NCBI GenBank assembly: GCA_005791165.1
Contig: SXXW01000034.1
Location: 1-64,000, forward strand
DNA length: 64,000 nucleotides
Direction: 5' to 3'
Source: Cytophagaceae bacterium
GTDB lineage: Bacteria > Bacteroidota > Bacteroidia > Cytophagales > Spirosomataceae
The first letter of the stretch is position 1. Every line of letters starts with the position of its first letter. The notes beneath the pieces were generated by a model. That model had not been told where the DNA came from. It saw nothing but the letters and a program-made list of their open reading frames with translations, and did not search any database. Of this stretch, positions 6,724 to 15,647 are shown piece after piece. The translations under genes and the position numbers were made by a program.

Positions 6724-9700
6724 ATGAAAAAAATTCAATTAACATTATTCATGATGCTATTGATTTTCCAAGGATTTGCACAAAGTCTGCAAGTGAAAGG
6801 AAAAGTTAGCTCATCTGACGGGACAGGAATTCCTGGCGTTTCCGTAACGGAAAGAGGGACCAGCAATGGTAGCGTTACAAGTGCTGATGGTAATTATACC
6901 ATCAAAGTAAGTTCAGGGGCAAATTCAGTCCTTGTTTTTTCATCTGTAGGGATGACTAGTAAATCTGAAACAGTTAGAAACCGTTCAATCATTGACGTAA
7001 CTTTAGAAGATAACCTAAAAGAGCTATCTGAAGTAGTTGTCGTGGGTTATGGTTCTCAAAGAAAGCAGGATATCACCTCAGCCATTTCAGTGATTGGAAT
7101 GAAAGATATAGGAGAGCAGCCAGCAAATAACTTAAACCAAATGCTTCAAGGTCGTGCAGCGGGTGTTACCGTAAAGCAAAAGAGTGGAACACCTGGTGGA
7201 TTATTTGAGGTTCGTGTACGTGGAATCGGTTCCTTGGGAGCTGGTAGCGATCCATTATATGTAATCGACGGGTTTGTCGTGGGTACCTCAGTAGGTCAAA
7301 ACTTTAATCCAAATGATATTGAAACTATTTCCATCTTAAAAGATGCGGCTTCTACAGCGATTTACGGTGCTAGAGGATCGAATGGTGTAGTTTTAATTAA
7401 CACAAAAAATGCGAAAGAAGGTAAGGTAAACATCAATTTTACCTTAGATCATGGGATTCAAAATATTCCTATGTCTCGTAGAACACCCGTATTAAATGGG
7501 GTTGAATTTGCGCAATTCAAAAAAGAGATATTTGAAGATAACTTCAGATATTTTAAGCAAAAAGAACCAACACTAGAAGATGTGCCATTAGGCTATCGTT
7601 ATCCTGAGCAAACTAAATTTTCAACAGATTGGTTTGGTGCGATATTAAATAATAATGCTCCGTATACAGATGCCAACTTAACTATTTCATCTGGTAAAGG
7701 AACAATGAAGTCGATGTTTTCTGTAGGGTACTACAAAGAAGCAGGATCTATTGTCAATACCAATTATGAGCGTGTATCTATCCGTAGTAACATAGGAGGT
7801 CAAGTTAATAAGTTCTTAAATGTAGGATTAAACGTAAACGGAAGTATCACGAAGCAAAACATTGCCAATACGGACGGGCGTAGTGCCTTAGTGGGAGGAG
7901 CCCTTTTAATGGATCCACGTGAACCTATCTATAACGCTGACGGATCTATGAGACCTTATATCGGTGGAGTGGACGGAGCTTTTGGTTTTCCAAATCCCTT
8001 GTTTTTACTTCAAAATGTTACTCGTAGGAGAAATATTGCCGACGTGTTAGCGAATGCTTTTGCTGAGTTCACTATTTTGCCTTCTTTGAAGTTTAAGTCT
8101 TCTGCCAATACAAAATTGAACTACAATGCGTTTAAGGAATATGTACCTTCGACCATTGGAACCTCAGTGGCATCAGGACAGGCAGGTGCTCCTCCAAGAA
8201 TTGCAACGGCTAGAGATATCACAGACCGATTGTTCAACTATTCATTTGACCAATTATTGACTTACAATCCTAAAATAGGAGAAGATCAAAAAGTGGATGC
8301 AATGCTTGGTTTTACTGCTCAAGAAGAAAATGTATATGGAATTGATGCATCAGGAAATACATTCCCTGATGATTTAGTTCGTTACATTGGTGCGGCCTCA
8401 ATTAGATCAGCCAACTCGTATGAGAATGGATGGACTTTGATGGCTTATTTTGCGCGTGCCAACTACTCATATAAAGACAAATATTTATTGTCAGCATCGT
8501 TCAGAAGAGAGGGTAGTTCACGTTTTGGTGAATTCAATAAGTTTGGAGACTTCCCTGCAGCATCCATTGGATGGAGAGTTTCTGAGGAATCGTTTATGAA
8601 AGATTTAACTTTTATCAATGACATGAAATTGCGTGCGAGCTGGGGTGTGACGGGTAACAACAACATCGGTAACTACCCAAGCTTAGCGTTCGTAGGATTA
8701 AATAACTATATCTTAAACAATTCATTTGCACCTGGTAAAGTAATTAGTTCATTTGCCAACTCGTCATTGAAATGGGAAAAATCAGATCAATTGGATTTAG
8801 GTTTGGATTTAGCTACGTTTAATAACAAATTGACTTTCACGTTTGAATACTATAGAAAGTTGACGAACGACATGTTACTTCCAGTTTCGATCCCAGCAGT
8901 TTCTGGTTTTACAACTAGTTTGGATAATATTGGCCAAGTAGAAAATAAAGGTATTGAGTTAAGTGTTGATTATAGATCAAATCTTGGACCTGTAAACTTC
9001 AGAACTAATTTGAACATTTCTGCGAACAGAAGTAAAATCTTAGCGATTAAAGGAGCTAATGATATGTTATGGTACGGTAGTTTCTACGGAGGTTATAACG
9101 TAATGAAAGTAGGCCGACCAATCGGTATGATTTATGGTTACAAGAAATTGGGTATTTTCAATACACAAGCAGAAATCGACGGTTGGGCTAAGCAAGATGG
9201 TGTTATCCCTGGGGGTATGAAATTTGCTGATACCAATGGTGACGGTGTTGTATCTTATGATACGCAAGACATGGTTGAAATTGGTAATCCAAATCCTGAC
9301 TTCACTTGGGGTTGGACCGTTGCAGCAGACTACCGCAATTTTGACTTAAATGTTTTATTTGTTGGAGCTCAAAATTTCGATATCTACCGTAACATCGAAG
9401 CATCAACAATGAATATGGATGGTGTATTTAACGTGTTAACAAAGGCAAAAGATCGCTGGCGTTCAGCTGCAAATCCTGGATCTAATCCAAATGCGAAAAA
9501 CTCTCAAGGAGGTACCAACTACTTTAAGTGGTCACGTGAAAGTAGCGAGCGTTATGTATATGATGGTAGCCATATTTGGTTGAAAGCGATTACATTAGGT
9601 TACACATTACCTAAGTTGAAATCAGTTTTCAGTGATGCGCGTATCTTCTTTACGGCTAATAACCTATTCTTGTTTACGAACTATCCTGGAAACAATCCAG

Positions 9701-9795
9701 ATGCGGGAGTAAGAGGTGGTACCGAATTGAACAATGACGATGAGTCATATCCAGTTCCACGTACATTAGCAATAGGTATCAAATTAAACTTATAA
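6724..9795 (+). CDS. SusC/RagA family TonB-linked outer membrane protein
   Basis: A 1023-residue SusC-type transporter that imports oligosaccharides or other nutrients across the outer membrane with its SusD partner. It has a signal peptide (residues 1-20, ending GFAQ), a carboxypeptidase-regulatory-like domain (about 22-100, starting LQVKGKVSSSDGTGIPGVSV), a TonB-box and plug region starting near EVVVVGYGSQRKQDITSAIS (VRGIGSLGAGSDPLYVIDGF follows), and a long beta-barrel ending in the LAIGIKLNL outer-membrane C-terminus. Length is typical. The stop overlaps the SusD start (TAATG), so the pair is translationally coupled. The substrate is unknown. No glycoside hydrolase gene is adjacent. Confidence 0.95.
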   Translation: MKKIQLTLFMMLLIFQGFAQSLQVKGKVSSSDGTGIPGVSVTERGTSNGSVTSADGNYTIKVSSGANSVLVFSSVGMTSKSETVRNRSIIDVTLEDNLKELSEVVVVGYGSQRKQDITSAISVIGMKDIGEQPANNLNQMLQGRAAGVTVKQKSGTPGGLFEVRVRGIGSLGAGSDPLYVIDGFVVGTSVGQNFNPNDIETISILKDAASTAIYGARGSNGVVLINTKNAKEGKVNINFTLDHGIQNIPMSRRTPVLNGVEFAQFKKEIFEDNFRYFKQKEPTLEDVPLGYRYPEQTKFSTDWFGAILNNNAPYTDANLTISSGKGTMKSMFSVGYYKEAGSIVNTNYERVSIRSNIGGQVNKFLNVGLNVNGSITKQNIANTDGRSALVGGALLMDPREPIYNADGSMRPYIGGVDGAFGFPNPLFLLQNVTRRRNIADVLANAFAEFTILPSLKFKSSANTKLNYNAFKEYVPSTIGTSVASGQAGAPPRIATARDITDRLFNYSFDQLLTYNPKIGEDQKVDAMLGFTAQEENVYGIDASGNTFPDDLVRYIGAASIRSANSYENGWTLMAYFARANYSYKDKYLLSASFRREGSSRFGEFNKFGDFPAASIGWRVSEESFMKDLTFINDMKLRASWGVTGNNNIGNYPSLAFVGLNNYILNNSFAPGKVISSFANSSLKWEKSDQLDLGLDLATFNNKLTFTFEYYRKLTNDMLLPVSIPAVSGFTTSLDNIGQVENKGIELSVDYRSNLGPVNFRTNLNISANRSKILAIKGANDMLWYGSFYGGYNVMKVGRPIGMIYGYKKLGIFNTQAEIDGWAKQDGVIPGGMKFADTNGDGVVSYDTQDMVEIGNPNPDFTWGWTVAADYRNFDLNVLFVGAQNFDIYRNIEASTMNMDGVFNVLTKAKDRWRSAANPGSNPNAKNSQGGTNYFKWSRESSERYVYDGSHIWLKAITLGYTLPKLKSVFSDARIFFTANNLFLFTNYPGNNPDAGVRGGTELNNDDESYPVPRTLAIGIKLNL

Positions 9796-11303
9796 TGAAT
9801 CGAAACATGAAAAAAATATCATTTTATATCATCTTGTCCCTTTGCTTGACACAGATATCGTGTCAAGAGGACTTTCTAAAAACCACCGATCCTACGAGAA
9901 TTGGTCGAGATTTGTTTTATCAAACTCAGACTCAATTTGAACAGGCTTTGAATGGTGTGTATGGTCAATTGCAAACCATTACCAACTCTGCTTATATCCA
10001 ACAAGAAATGATGTCGGATAATACCACATTTGATTTTAACCCCTTAGATCGTGGAGGTGCAGCTGGTTGGGAAGCTTTTGAATATTCTACTGTAAACCAA
10101 GGAAATGGTGAAATTTCATCCCTTTGGAATAACCATTACTCAACGATGTACAATATTAATTATGCATTGGAAAAACTAGCAGCTAGTAAAATTGACGCTA
10201 CAGCTAAAGGAGTTTTGGAAGGAGAATTTAAATTCATTCGAGCATACCACTATTTCAATTTGGTGCGCTATTTTGGAGATGTAGTTTTGGCAACCAAAAC
10301 CTTAACAAATCCAAATGAGGCCTTTGATTTAGTTAGATCTCCGCAAGCAGATGTATACAAGCAAATCTTAGCTGATTTAGCTGATGCATCAAAAATGCTT
10401 CCAGCGAAGGCTACTTTAAAAGGTCGTGCTACGCAAGGTGCTGCCCTAAGTTTATTAGGAAAAGTATACTTAACGCAGAAAAATTACGCTGCGGCTAGTT
10501 CTACGCTAAAGCAAGTGACTTCGTTAGGATATGCCTTGAACGCAAACTACAAGGATAACTTTGATCCGGCTAAAAAGAATGGGGTAGAATCTATTTTTGA
10601 AGTGCAATACCAAGGAGGAAATGATTTGGGAGAGCAAAGTAACTTCATGTATGTTTTTTCACCAAGACTTTCAGGTGCTGCAGTTACAGGTTTTGCAAAT
10701 ACTGCTTCTCTGGGTAGAAATATTCCAACAAACGACATGATGAATGCTTATGAAGCTGGGGATGTAAGAAAAGCAATTTCTGTTCAACCAGGATATACCT
10801 TAAACGGAAAATTTGTAGGCATCCCATTTGTAAGCAAGTATCAATACACGCACACCATTACGGGTCGTACAGATAACAACTGGCCTGTTTTGAGATATGC
10901 GGATGTGTTATTAATGCTAGCTGAATCCATCAATGAAGCTTCGGGTCCAAATGCTGAGGCGTATGATTACTTAAACCAAGTAAGAAAAAGAGCTGGCTTA
11001 GCTGCTTTAGATGGTTTATCAAAAGATGCTTTCAGAACAGCTGTATTAAAAGAAAGACGCGTTGAATTAGCTTTCGAAAATCACCGTTGGTTTGATCTTC
11101 AAAGAACGCTTACGCCGACTCAATTGACAGCTTTCATGAATGCACATGGAGCACAAGAAAAAGCAAGTCCTACTGTGGCTAGAGGTGGAATTGCTTTCAA
11201 TGCTTTAGATTATGTGTATTCAGATTTTGAATACTTCTTGCCAATTCCAGCTCCTCAAATTTTGATTAATAAAAAATTAACTCAAAATCAAGGGTATCTA
11301 TAA
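9795..11303 (+). CDS. SusD/RagB family nutrient-binding lipoprotein
   Basis: A 502-residue SusD-like surface lipoprotein that caps the upstream SusC. The signal peptide ends in a lipobox with Cys23 (TQISC followed by QEDF). A second ATG four codons in (9807) is an equally good start. SusD signatures include the TPR-like region with FIRAYHYFNLVRYFGDVVL, WPVLRYADVLLMLAESINEA, and the C-terminal KERRVELAFENHRWFDLQR and YFLPIPAPQILINKKLTQN segments. A strong terminator follows 33 bases after the stop, and then the cytochrome cluster begins. Confidence 0.95.
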   Translation: MNRNMKKISFYIILSLCLTQISCQEDFLKTTDPTRIGRDLFYQTQTQFEQALNGVYGQLQTITNSAYIQQEMMSDNTTFDFNPLDRGGAAGWEAFEYSTVNQGNGEISSLWNNHYSTMYNINYALEKLAASKIDATAKGVLEGEFKFIRAYHYFNLVRYFGDVVLATKTLTNPNEAFDLVRSPQADVYKQILADLADASKMLPAKATLKGRATQGAALSLLGKVYLTQKNYAAASSTLKQVTSLGYALNANYKDNFDPAKKNGVESIFEVQYQGGNDLGEQSNFMYVFSPRLSGAAVTGFANTASLGRNIPTNDMMNAYEAGDVRKAISVQPGYTLNGKFVGIPFVSKYQYTHTITGRTDNNWPVLRYADVLLMLAESINEASGPNAEAYDYLNQVRKRAGLAALDGLSKDAFRTAVLKERRVELAFENHRWFDLQRTLTPTQLTAFMNAHGAQEKASPTVARGGIAFNALDYVYSDFEYFLPIPAPQILINKKLTQNQGYL

Positions 11304-11336
11304 TTTGTCAATTCATTATATTTATAGTTGAATTTT

Positions 11337-11378
11337 ACTTGCGATGTAAATCTGAAAAGGTTTACATCGCAAGTTTTT
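11337..11378 (+). terminator. Intrinsic terminator between SusD and the cytochrome cluster
   Basis: ACTTGCGATGTAAA (11337-11350) pairs perfectly with TTTACATCGCAAGT (11361-11374), followed by a short T run. It ends 28 bases before the GTG start of the next co-directional gene. No -7 element lies in that gap, so downstream expression may depend on read-through. Confidence 0.8.
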
Positions 11379-11406
11379 AAAAGCCTAATTAAACAATTAC
11401 GTAGCA

Positions 11407-14205
11407 GTGCAAAATAATTTACTCAACGAGCTTTGGCAAATTTCAGGCCGACTACATCCATTAGTCGTTCATTTTCCCATCAGTTTGCTTTGGGTAGGTC
11501 TATTACTTGAATGCATTGCATGGAGAAAAAAATCAGACCAATTTCAATCTGCCATTGGTGTGATTTTGTGGGTGGGTACCATCACCGCAGCTCTGGCCGT
11601 TGGCCTAGGTTTTATTTTAATCAATCAAGACGAATACACAGGAAATACCATCACCATACACCAATGGTCTGGCATTGTAACTGCTATTTTATCGGGATTA
11701 ACGCTATATGCATTCATCTCTAAAGAAACAAAAAGCTACCGATTACTCTTATTTCTAACTGTTTTAGGGGTAAGTTTTGCGGGGCATTATGGGGCTATGT
11801 TGACCCACGGAGAAGACTATTTAGATCTAAGCAAAGAAGAAAAAACTCAAAAAATTGCCTTAAATCCCACACTCCATGTGGAGAAATTACAAGGTAAAAT
11901 AGACCCAAATCAAAAACAAGATTTAGGTATTGAGGCTAGAAATATCATAGCAAATCACTGCTACGATTGCCACAGCATCAAAAAATCAAAAGGGAAATTA
12001 CGCTTAGATGCATTAGAATATGTGCTAAAAGGTGGAAAGGAAGGTCCTGCCTTGGTCGTTGGCCATCCTGAAAAAAGTGAAATGATTCGCCGGATTAAAC
12101 TTCCTGCGAGCGATGATGACGCCATGCCCACCAAAGGCAAAAGGTTAACTAAAAAAGAAATTGAAATATTAGAAGTGTGGGTGAAGCAAGGGGCTCCTTG
12201 GCCTGGTGTAGCTTTGAAATCTGCTCCGTCAACAGCCGCTATAGATCAAGAAGAAGAGATTGAAGAAAACAGTAGTGTGGTTAAAAAATCAGGTTCTTCC
12301 GAGGATCGAATCATGAATACATCTGAAATGCCAGTTAAGGCGCCGGAGGTTTTAAATGCAAACCAATTACAAGAATTAAATATAAACGTAAGAACGATAT
12401 TGGCCCACAACTGTTATAGTTGCCACAATGCGACTAAAACCAAAGGGGGATTGCGCCTAGACAAGAAAGAGTTTATTTTTAAAGGTGGGGAAAATGGACC
12501 GATTTTAGTTGCTGGGAATTCTGAAAAAAGTGATATGATCCGCCGCGTTAAACTTCCTTTTGGCCATGATGATGCGATGCCTACCAAAGGCAAACGTCTT
12601 AGTAAAGAGGATGTAGCTATGTTGGAATATTGGATCCAACAAGGCGCTCCTTGGCCTTCAGGTCCTGAAAAAAGTTTATATCGGGTGGCTGCTTTGGAGC
12701 CGCGGATGCCAACTCTTCCCAAAGCAACGGCAGGATTAAATCAACCAATTGATTTATTTGTCAATGAATATTTCAAGAAAAATAAAATTTCTTGGCAAAA
12801 GTCGGTGGATGATAAAACGTATATTCGACGGGTTTATTTAGATGTTACCGGTTTAAACCCAAGCCCAGAAAGCATCAGCGCTTTTGTAAAAGATACCAAA
12901 TCGAATAAAAGAGAAGTGTTAGTTGACAAGCTTTTAGCCAACAATGAAGGGTATGCCCAACATTGGTTGACGTTCTGGAATGATGCCCTTCGTAATGATT
13001 ATTCTGGAACGGGATACATTACGAATGGACGATTTGGAATTACCAAATGGCTTTATGGTTCATTAAAAACCAATAAGCCCTACGATAAATTTGTCAAAGA
13101 ACTAATCAGTCCGACCAAAGAATCAGAGGGTTTTATCCGTGGAATCCAATGGAGAGGAACCATAAATTCTAGCCAAAGCACTGAAATGCAAGCGGCACAA
13201 AACGTATCCCAAGTACTCTTAGGACTTAACTTAAAATGTACCTCATGCCATGATAGTTTTATCAGCGATTGGAAGTTGGACGACGCCTATGCATTCGCCA
13301 ACGTATTCTCAAGCAAAACCTTAGAAATACATCGCTGTGATTTGCCAACAGGCCGTATGGCTGGGTATGGGGTTTTGTATAATTCACTAGGAAAAATTAA
13401 AGAGACCAACATTACCGCGGAGCGATTGGTGTCATTGGCTGATATTTTAGTTCAAAAGAAAAATGGACGTTTATACAGAACGTTGGTTAACCGCGTGTGG
13501 GCCCAATTAATGGGAAGAGGAATTGTGGAGCCAGTTGACATGATGGACAACGAACCATGGAGCCAAGATTTATTAGATTGGCTAGCCTCTGACTTTACGG
13601 CCAATGGTTATGACATGAAGCGATTAATGAGACAAATTTTGATCTCTAAAACTTATCAAACTCCGGCCATGGGTCTTAAAGAATCACAAATGTTGACCGC
13701 ATCAAACTTTGTATTTAAAGGCATCATGAAACGCAGAATTACAGCAGAACAATTTGCGGATGCGGTAAGTCAATCCTTTTTTCCACTTTATTCGGATTCA
13801 GCTCTGGTTAAAAAAATGTTGCCTGCCGATATTAAAAATGATATTCCATTTGTCCGAGCTTCTTTGGTCAAAAATGATCCTTTTTTAACTGCCTTAGGAA
13901 GACCCAATAGAGAAAATGTTTCCACTAGCCGTATTTCTCAGGCCAATTTACTTCAGGCGCTGGAATTGACCAATGGCAACAAATTCAATTTATCCTTGCG
14001 AAAGGGAGCAGAGATTTGGGCACAAAAATATCAAACAGGAGAATCTCTAGTTAAAGCCTTATATTTGAAGGCTTTAGGAAGAGAACCTAGCTTCAAAGAA
14101 ATTACCTTAGCCGTTAAATATATAGGGAAAAAGCCAAGTGTGGAAGGTATACAAGATTTAGTTTGGGCGGTTACCTTACTCCCTGAATTTCAATTAATTA
14201 TTTAA
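11407..14205 (+). CDS. DUF2231 membrane protein fused to two cytochrome c modules and DUF1549/DUF1553 (PSD1-type)
   Basis: A 932-residue multidomain protein. Residues 1-150 form a multi-helix DUF2231-like membrane region beginning RLHPLVVHFPISLLWVG. Two tandem planctomycete-type cytochrome c modules follow, with haem motifs C185-YD-C188-H and C336-YS-C339-H. Each has the same downstream layout (GLRLD-type segment, DDAMPTKGKRL, QGAPWP), so they look like an internal duplication. The rest is DUF1549 (with a third motif C611-TS-C614-H) and DUF1553, including RLYRTLVNRVWAQLMGRGIV. The start codon is GTG; a stop lies in frame just upstream with no ATG between. The DUF1501 partner follows 11 bases downstream. 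The function is unknown; haem binding and membrane anchoring are inferred. Confidence 0.85.
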   Translation: MQNNLLNELWQISGRLHPLVVHFPISLLWVGLLLECIAWRKKSDQFQSAIGVILWVGTITAALAVGLGFILINQDEYTGNTITIHQWSGIVTAILSGLTLYAFISKETKSYRLLLFLTVLGVSFAGHYGAMLTHGEDYLDLSKEEKTQKIALNPTLHVEKLQGKIDPNQKQDLGIEARNIIANHCYDCHSIKKSKGKLRLDALEYVLKGGKEGPALVVGHPEKSEMIRRIKLPASDDDAMPTKGKRLTKKEIEILEVWVKQGAPWPGVALKSAPSTAAIDQEEEIEENSSVVKKSGSSEDRIMNTSEMPVKAPEVLNANQLQELNINVRTILAHNCYSCHNATKTKGGLRLDKKEFIFKGGENGPILVAGNSEKSDMIRRVKLPFGHDDAMPTKGKRLSKEDVAMLEYWIQQGAPWPSGPEKSLYRVAALEPRMPTLPKATAGLNQPIDLFVNEYFKKNKISWQKSVDDKTYIRRVYLDVTGLNPSPESISAFVKDTKSNKREVLVDKLLANNEGYAQHWLTFWNDALRNDYSGTGYITNGRFGITKWLYGSLKTNKPYDKFVKELISPTKESEGFIRGIQWRGTINSSQSTEMQAAQNVSQVLLGLNLKCTSCHDSFISDWKLDDAYAFANVFSSKTLEIHRCDLPTGRMAGYGVLYNSLGKIKETNITAERLVSLADILVQKKNGRLYRTLVNRVWAQLMGRGIVEPVDMMDNEPWSQDLLDWLASDFTANGYDMKRLMRQILISKTYQTPAMGLKESQMLTASNFVFKGIMKRRITAEQFADAVSQSFFPLYSDSALVKKMLPADIKNDIPFVRASLVKNDPFLTALGRPNRENVSTSRISQANLLQALELTNGNKFNLSLRKGAEIWAQKYQTGESLVKALYLKALGREPSFKEITLAVKYIGKKPSVEGIQDLVWAVTLLPEFQLII

Positions 14206-14216
14206 TTTTTATTGCG

Positions 14217-15647
14217 ATGAAAAATCAATGGAATAGAAGAGAGTTTTTACAAAATACCAGCACTGCTACCATAGCGGCTTTGGGTTTGGGCTCTCCTATT
14301 GCGAGTTTAATGGCGGACCCAACGAGTCCATTAGCCAAAAAAGCGGCCACAGCAGATACCGTTATTTTGCTGTGGATGGCAGGTGGAATGGCACATACGG
14401 AGACGTTTGACCCGAAAAGATATACTCCTTATGAAAAAGGAATGGAGGGGAATCGTGTGTTAAGTACGTTCAAATCTATGCCAACAGCCATAGATGGGGT
14501 TAATTTTTCAGAAGGTCTTCAGTCGGTAGGAAGTGTAATGGATAAAGGAACGGTGATTCGCTCTTACGTGGCTGCAGATTTAGGCCACATCCTTCACTCA
14601 CGTCATCAATACCACTGGCATACCAGTTACGAACCCCCACAATCCGTAGCCGCACCTCACATTGGGGCTTGGATTTCAAAAGAATTGGGACCTAAAAATC
14701 CGGTAATTCCTTCCTTCATCGACATAGGCCAGCGCTTTACCGTAGGCGAAGCCGAGGAATTAAAAGCATTTCATACCGCAGGATTTTTGGGCAATGAGCA
14801 CGGGCCATTCTTGATTCCAGATCCAAGTCAAGGCTTAGAAAGTGTGCGACCACCGGTGGGAATGGACATGAAACGATTTGAAAGTCGAAATCAATTATAC
14901 AATAATTTAATCTCGCAAAGCGCGCATGGAGAATTTGGAAGTGATTACCAAAAAGAATCCTTACGTCGCTCCATGGAACAGGCCTATATTTTATTGAATT
15001 CGCCAGAGTCAAAGGCCTTCAATTTAAGTACTGAGCCAAAAGAAATTTATGATATTTATAACACAGGTCGTTTTGGTTTGGGTTGTTTATTAGCGCGTAG
15101 ATTGACTGAAAAAGGAGCCAGATTCATTAGCGTTACGACGGAATATGAGCCGTTTTTTGGTTGGGATACCCATGAAAATGGCCACACCAGATTAGAAGGA
15201 ATGAAGCGGATGATTGATGGACCGATCGCCCAATTGATCAAAGACTTAGATAAAACGGGTCATTTAGATCGCACATTGGTGATTTTAGCCAGTGAATTTA
15301 GTCGGGACATGATGGTGGAAGGCCGACCAGACCTAAAAGTTCAGGAACAAGTAAAACAACCTGAAATCCTAAATGACATTAAGTTTTACGGCATGCATCG
15401 TCACTTTACGGATGGATGCTCGATTTTAATGTGGGGTGGCGGTATTAAGAAAGGTCATGTGTATGGCAAAACAGCGGATGAACGTCCATGTAAAACAATT
15501 ACAAATCCAGTCAAAATTGACGGCATTCATCAGACTATTTACCATGCCCTAGGTATCAAACCGGATACACAATATGAAATTGAAAAACGACCTTTCTATA
15601 CCACACCGGATGGAAAAGGAAAAGCAGTACAAGATCTTTTGGCCTAA
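14217..15647 (+). CDS. DUF1501 family protein with Tat-type signal
   Basis: A 476-residue DUF1501 protein, distantly related to the alkaline phosphatase/sulfatase superfamily. The N-terminus NRREFLQNTSTATIAALGLG is a twin-arginine export signal. Family segments include LLWMAGGMAHTETFDPK near residue 60, the ISVTTEYEPFFGWDTHENGH region, VILASEFSRDMM, and a C-terminal MWGGGIKKGHVYGKT. DUF1501 genes almost always accompany DUF1549/DUF1553 cytochromes, as here on both sides. Its stop overlaps the next start by one base (TAATG), which implies coupling. The reaction is not established. Confidence 0.88.
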   Translation: MKNQWNRREFLQNTSTATIAALGLGSPIASLMADPTSPLAKKAATADTVILLWMAGGMAHTETFDPKRYTPYEKGMEGNRVLSTFKSMPTAIDGVNFSEGLQSVGSVMDKGTVIRSYVAADLGHILHSRHQYHWHTSYEPPQSVAAPHIGAWISKELGPKNPVIPSFIDIGQRFTVGEAEELKAFHTAGFLGNEHGPFLIPDPSQGLESVRPPVGMDMKRFESRNQLYNNLISQSAHGEFGSDYQKESLRRSMEQAYILLNSPESKAFNLSTEPKEIYDIYNTGRFGLGCLLARRLTEKGARFISVTTEYEPFFGWDTHENGHTRLEGMKRMIDGPIAQLIKDLDKTGHLDRTLVILASEFSRDMMVEGRPDLKVQEQVKQPEILNDIKFYGMHRHFTDGCSILMWGGGIKKGHVYGKTADERPCKTITNPVKIDGIHQTIYHALGIKPDTQYEIEKRPFYTTPDGKGKAVQDLLA

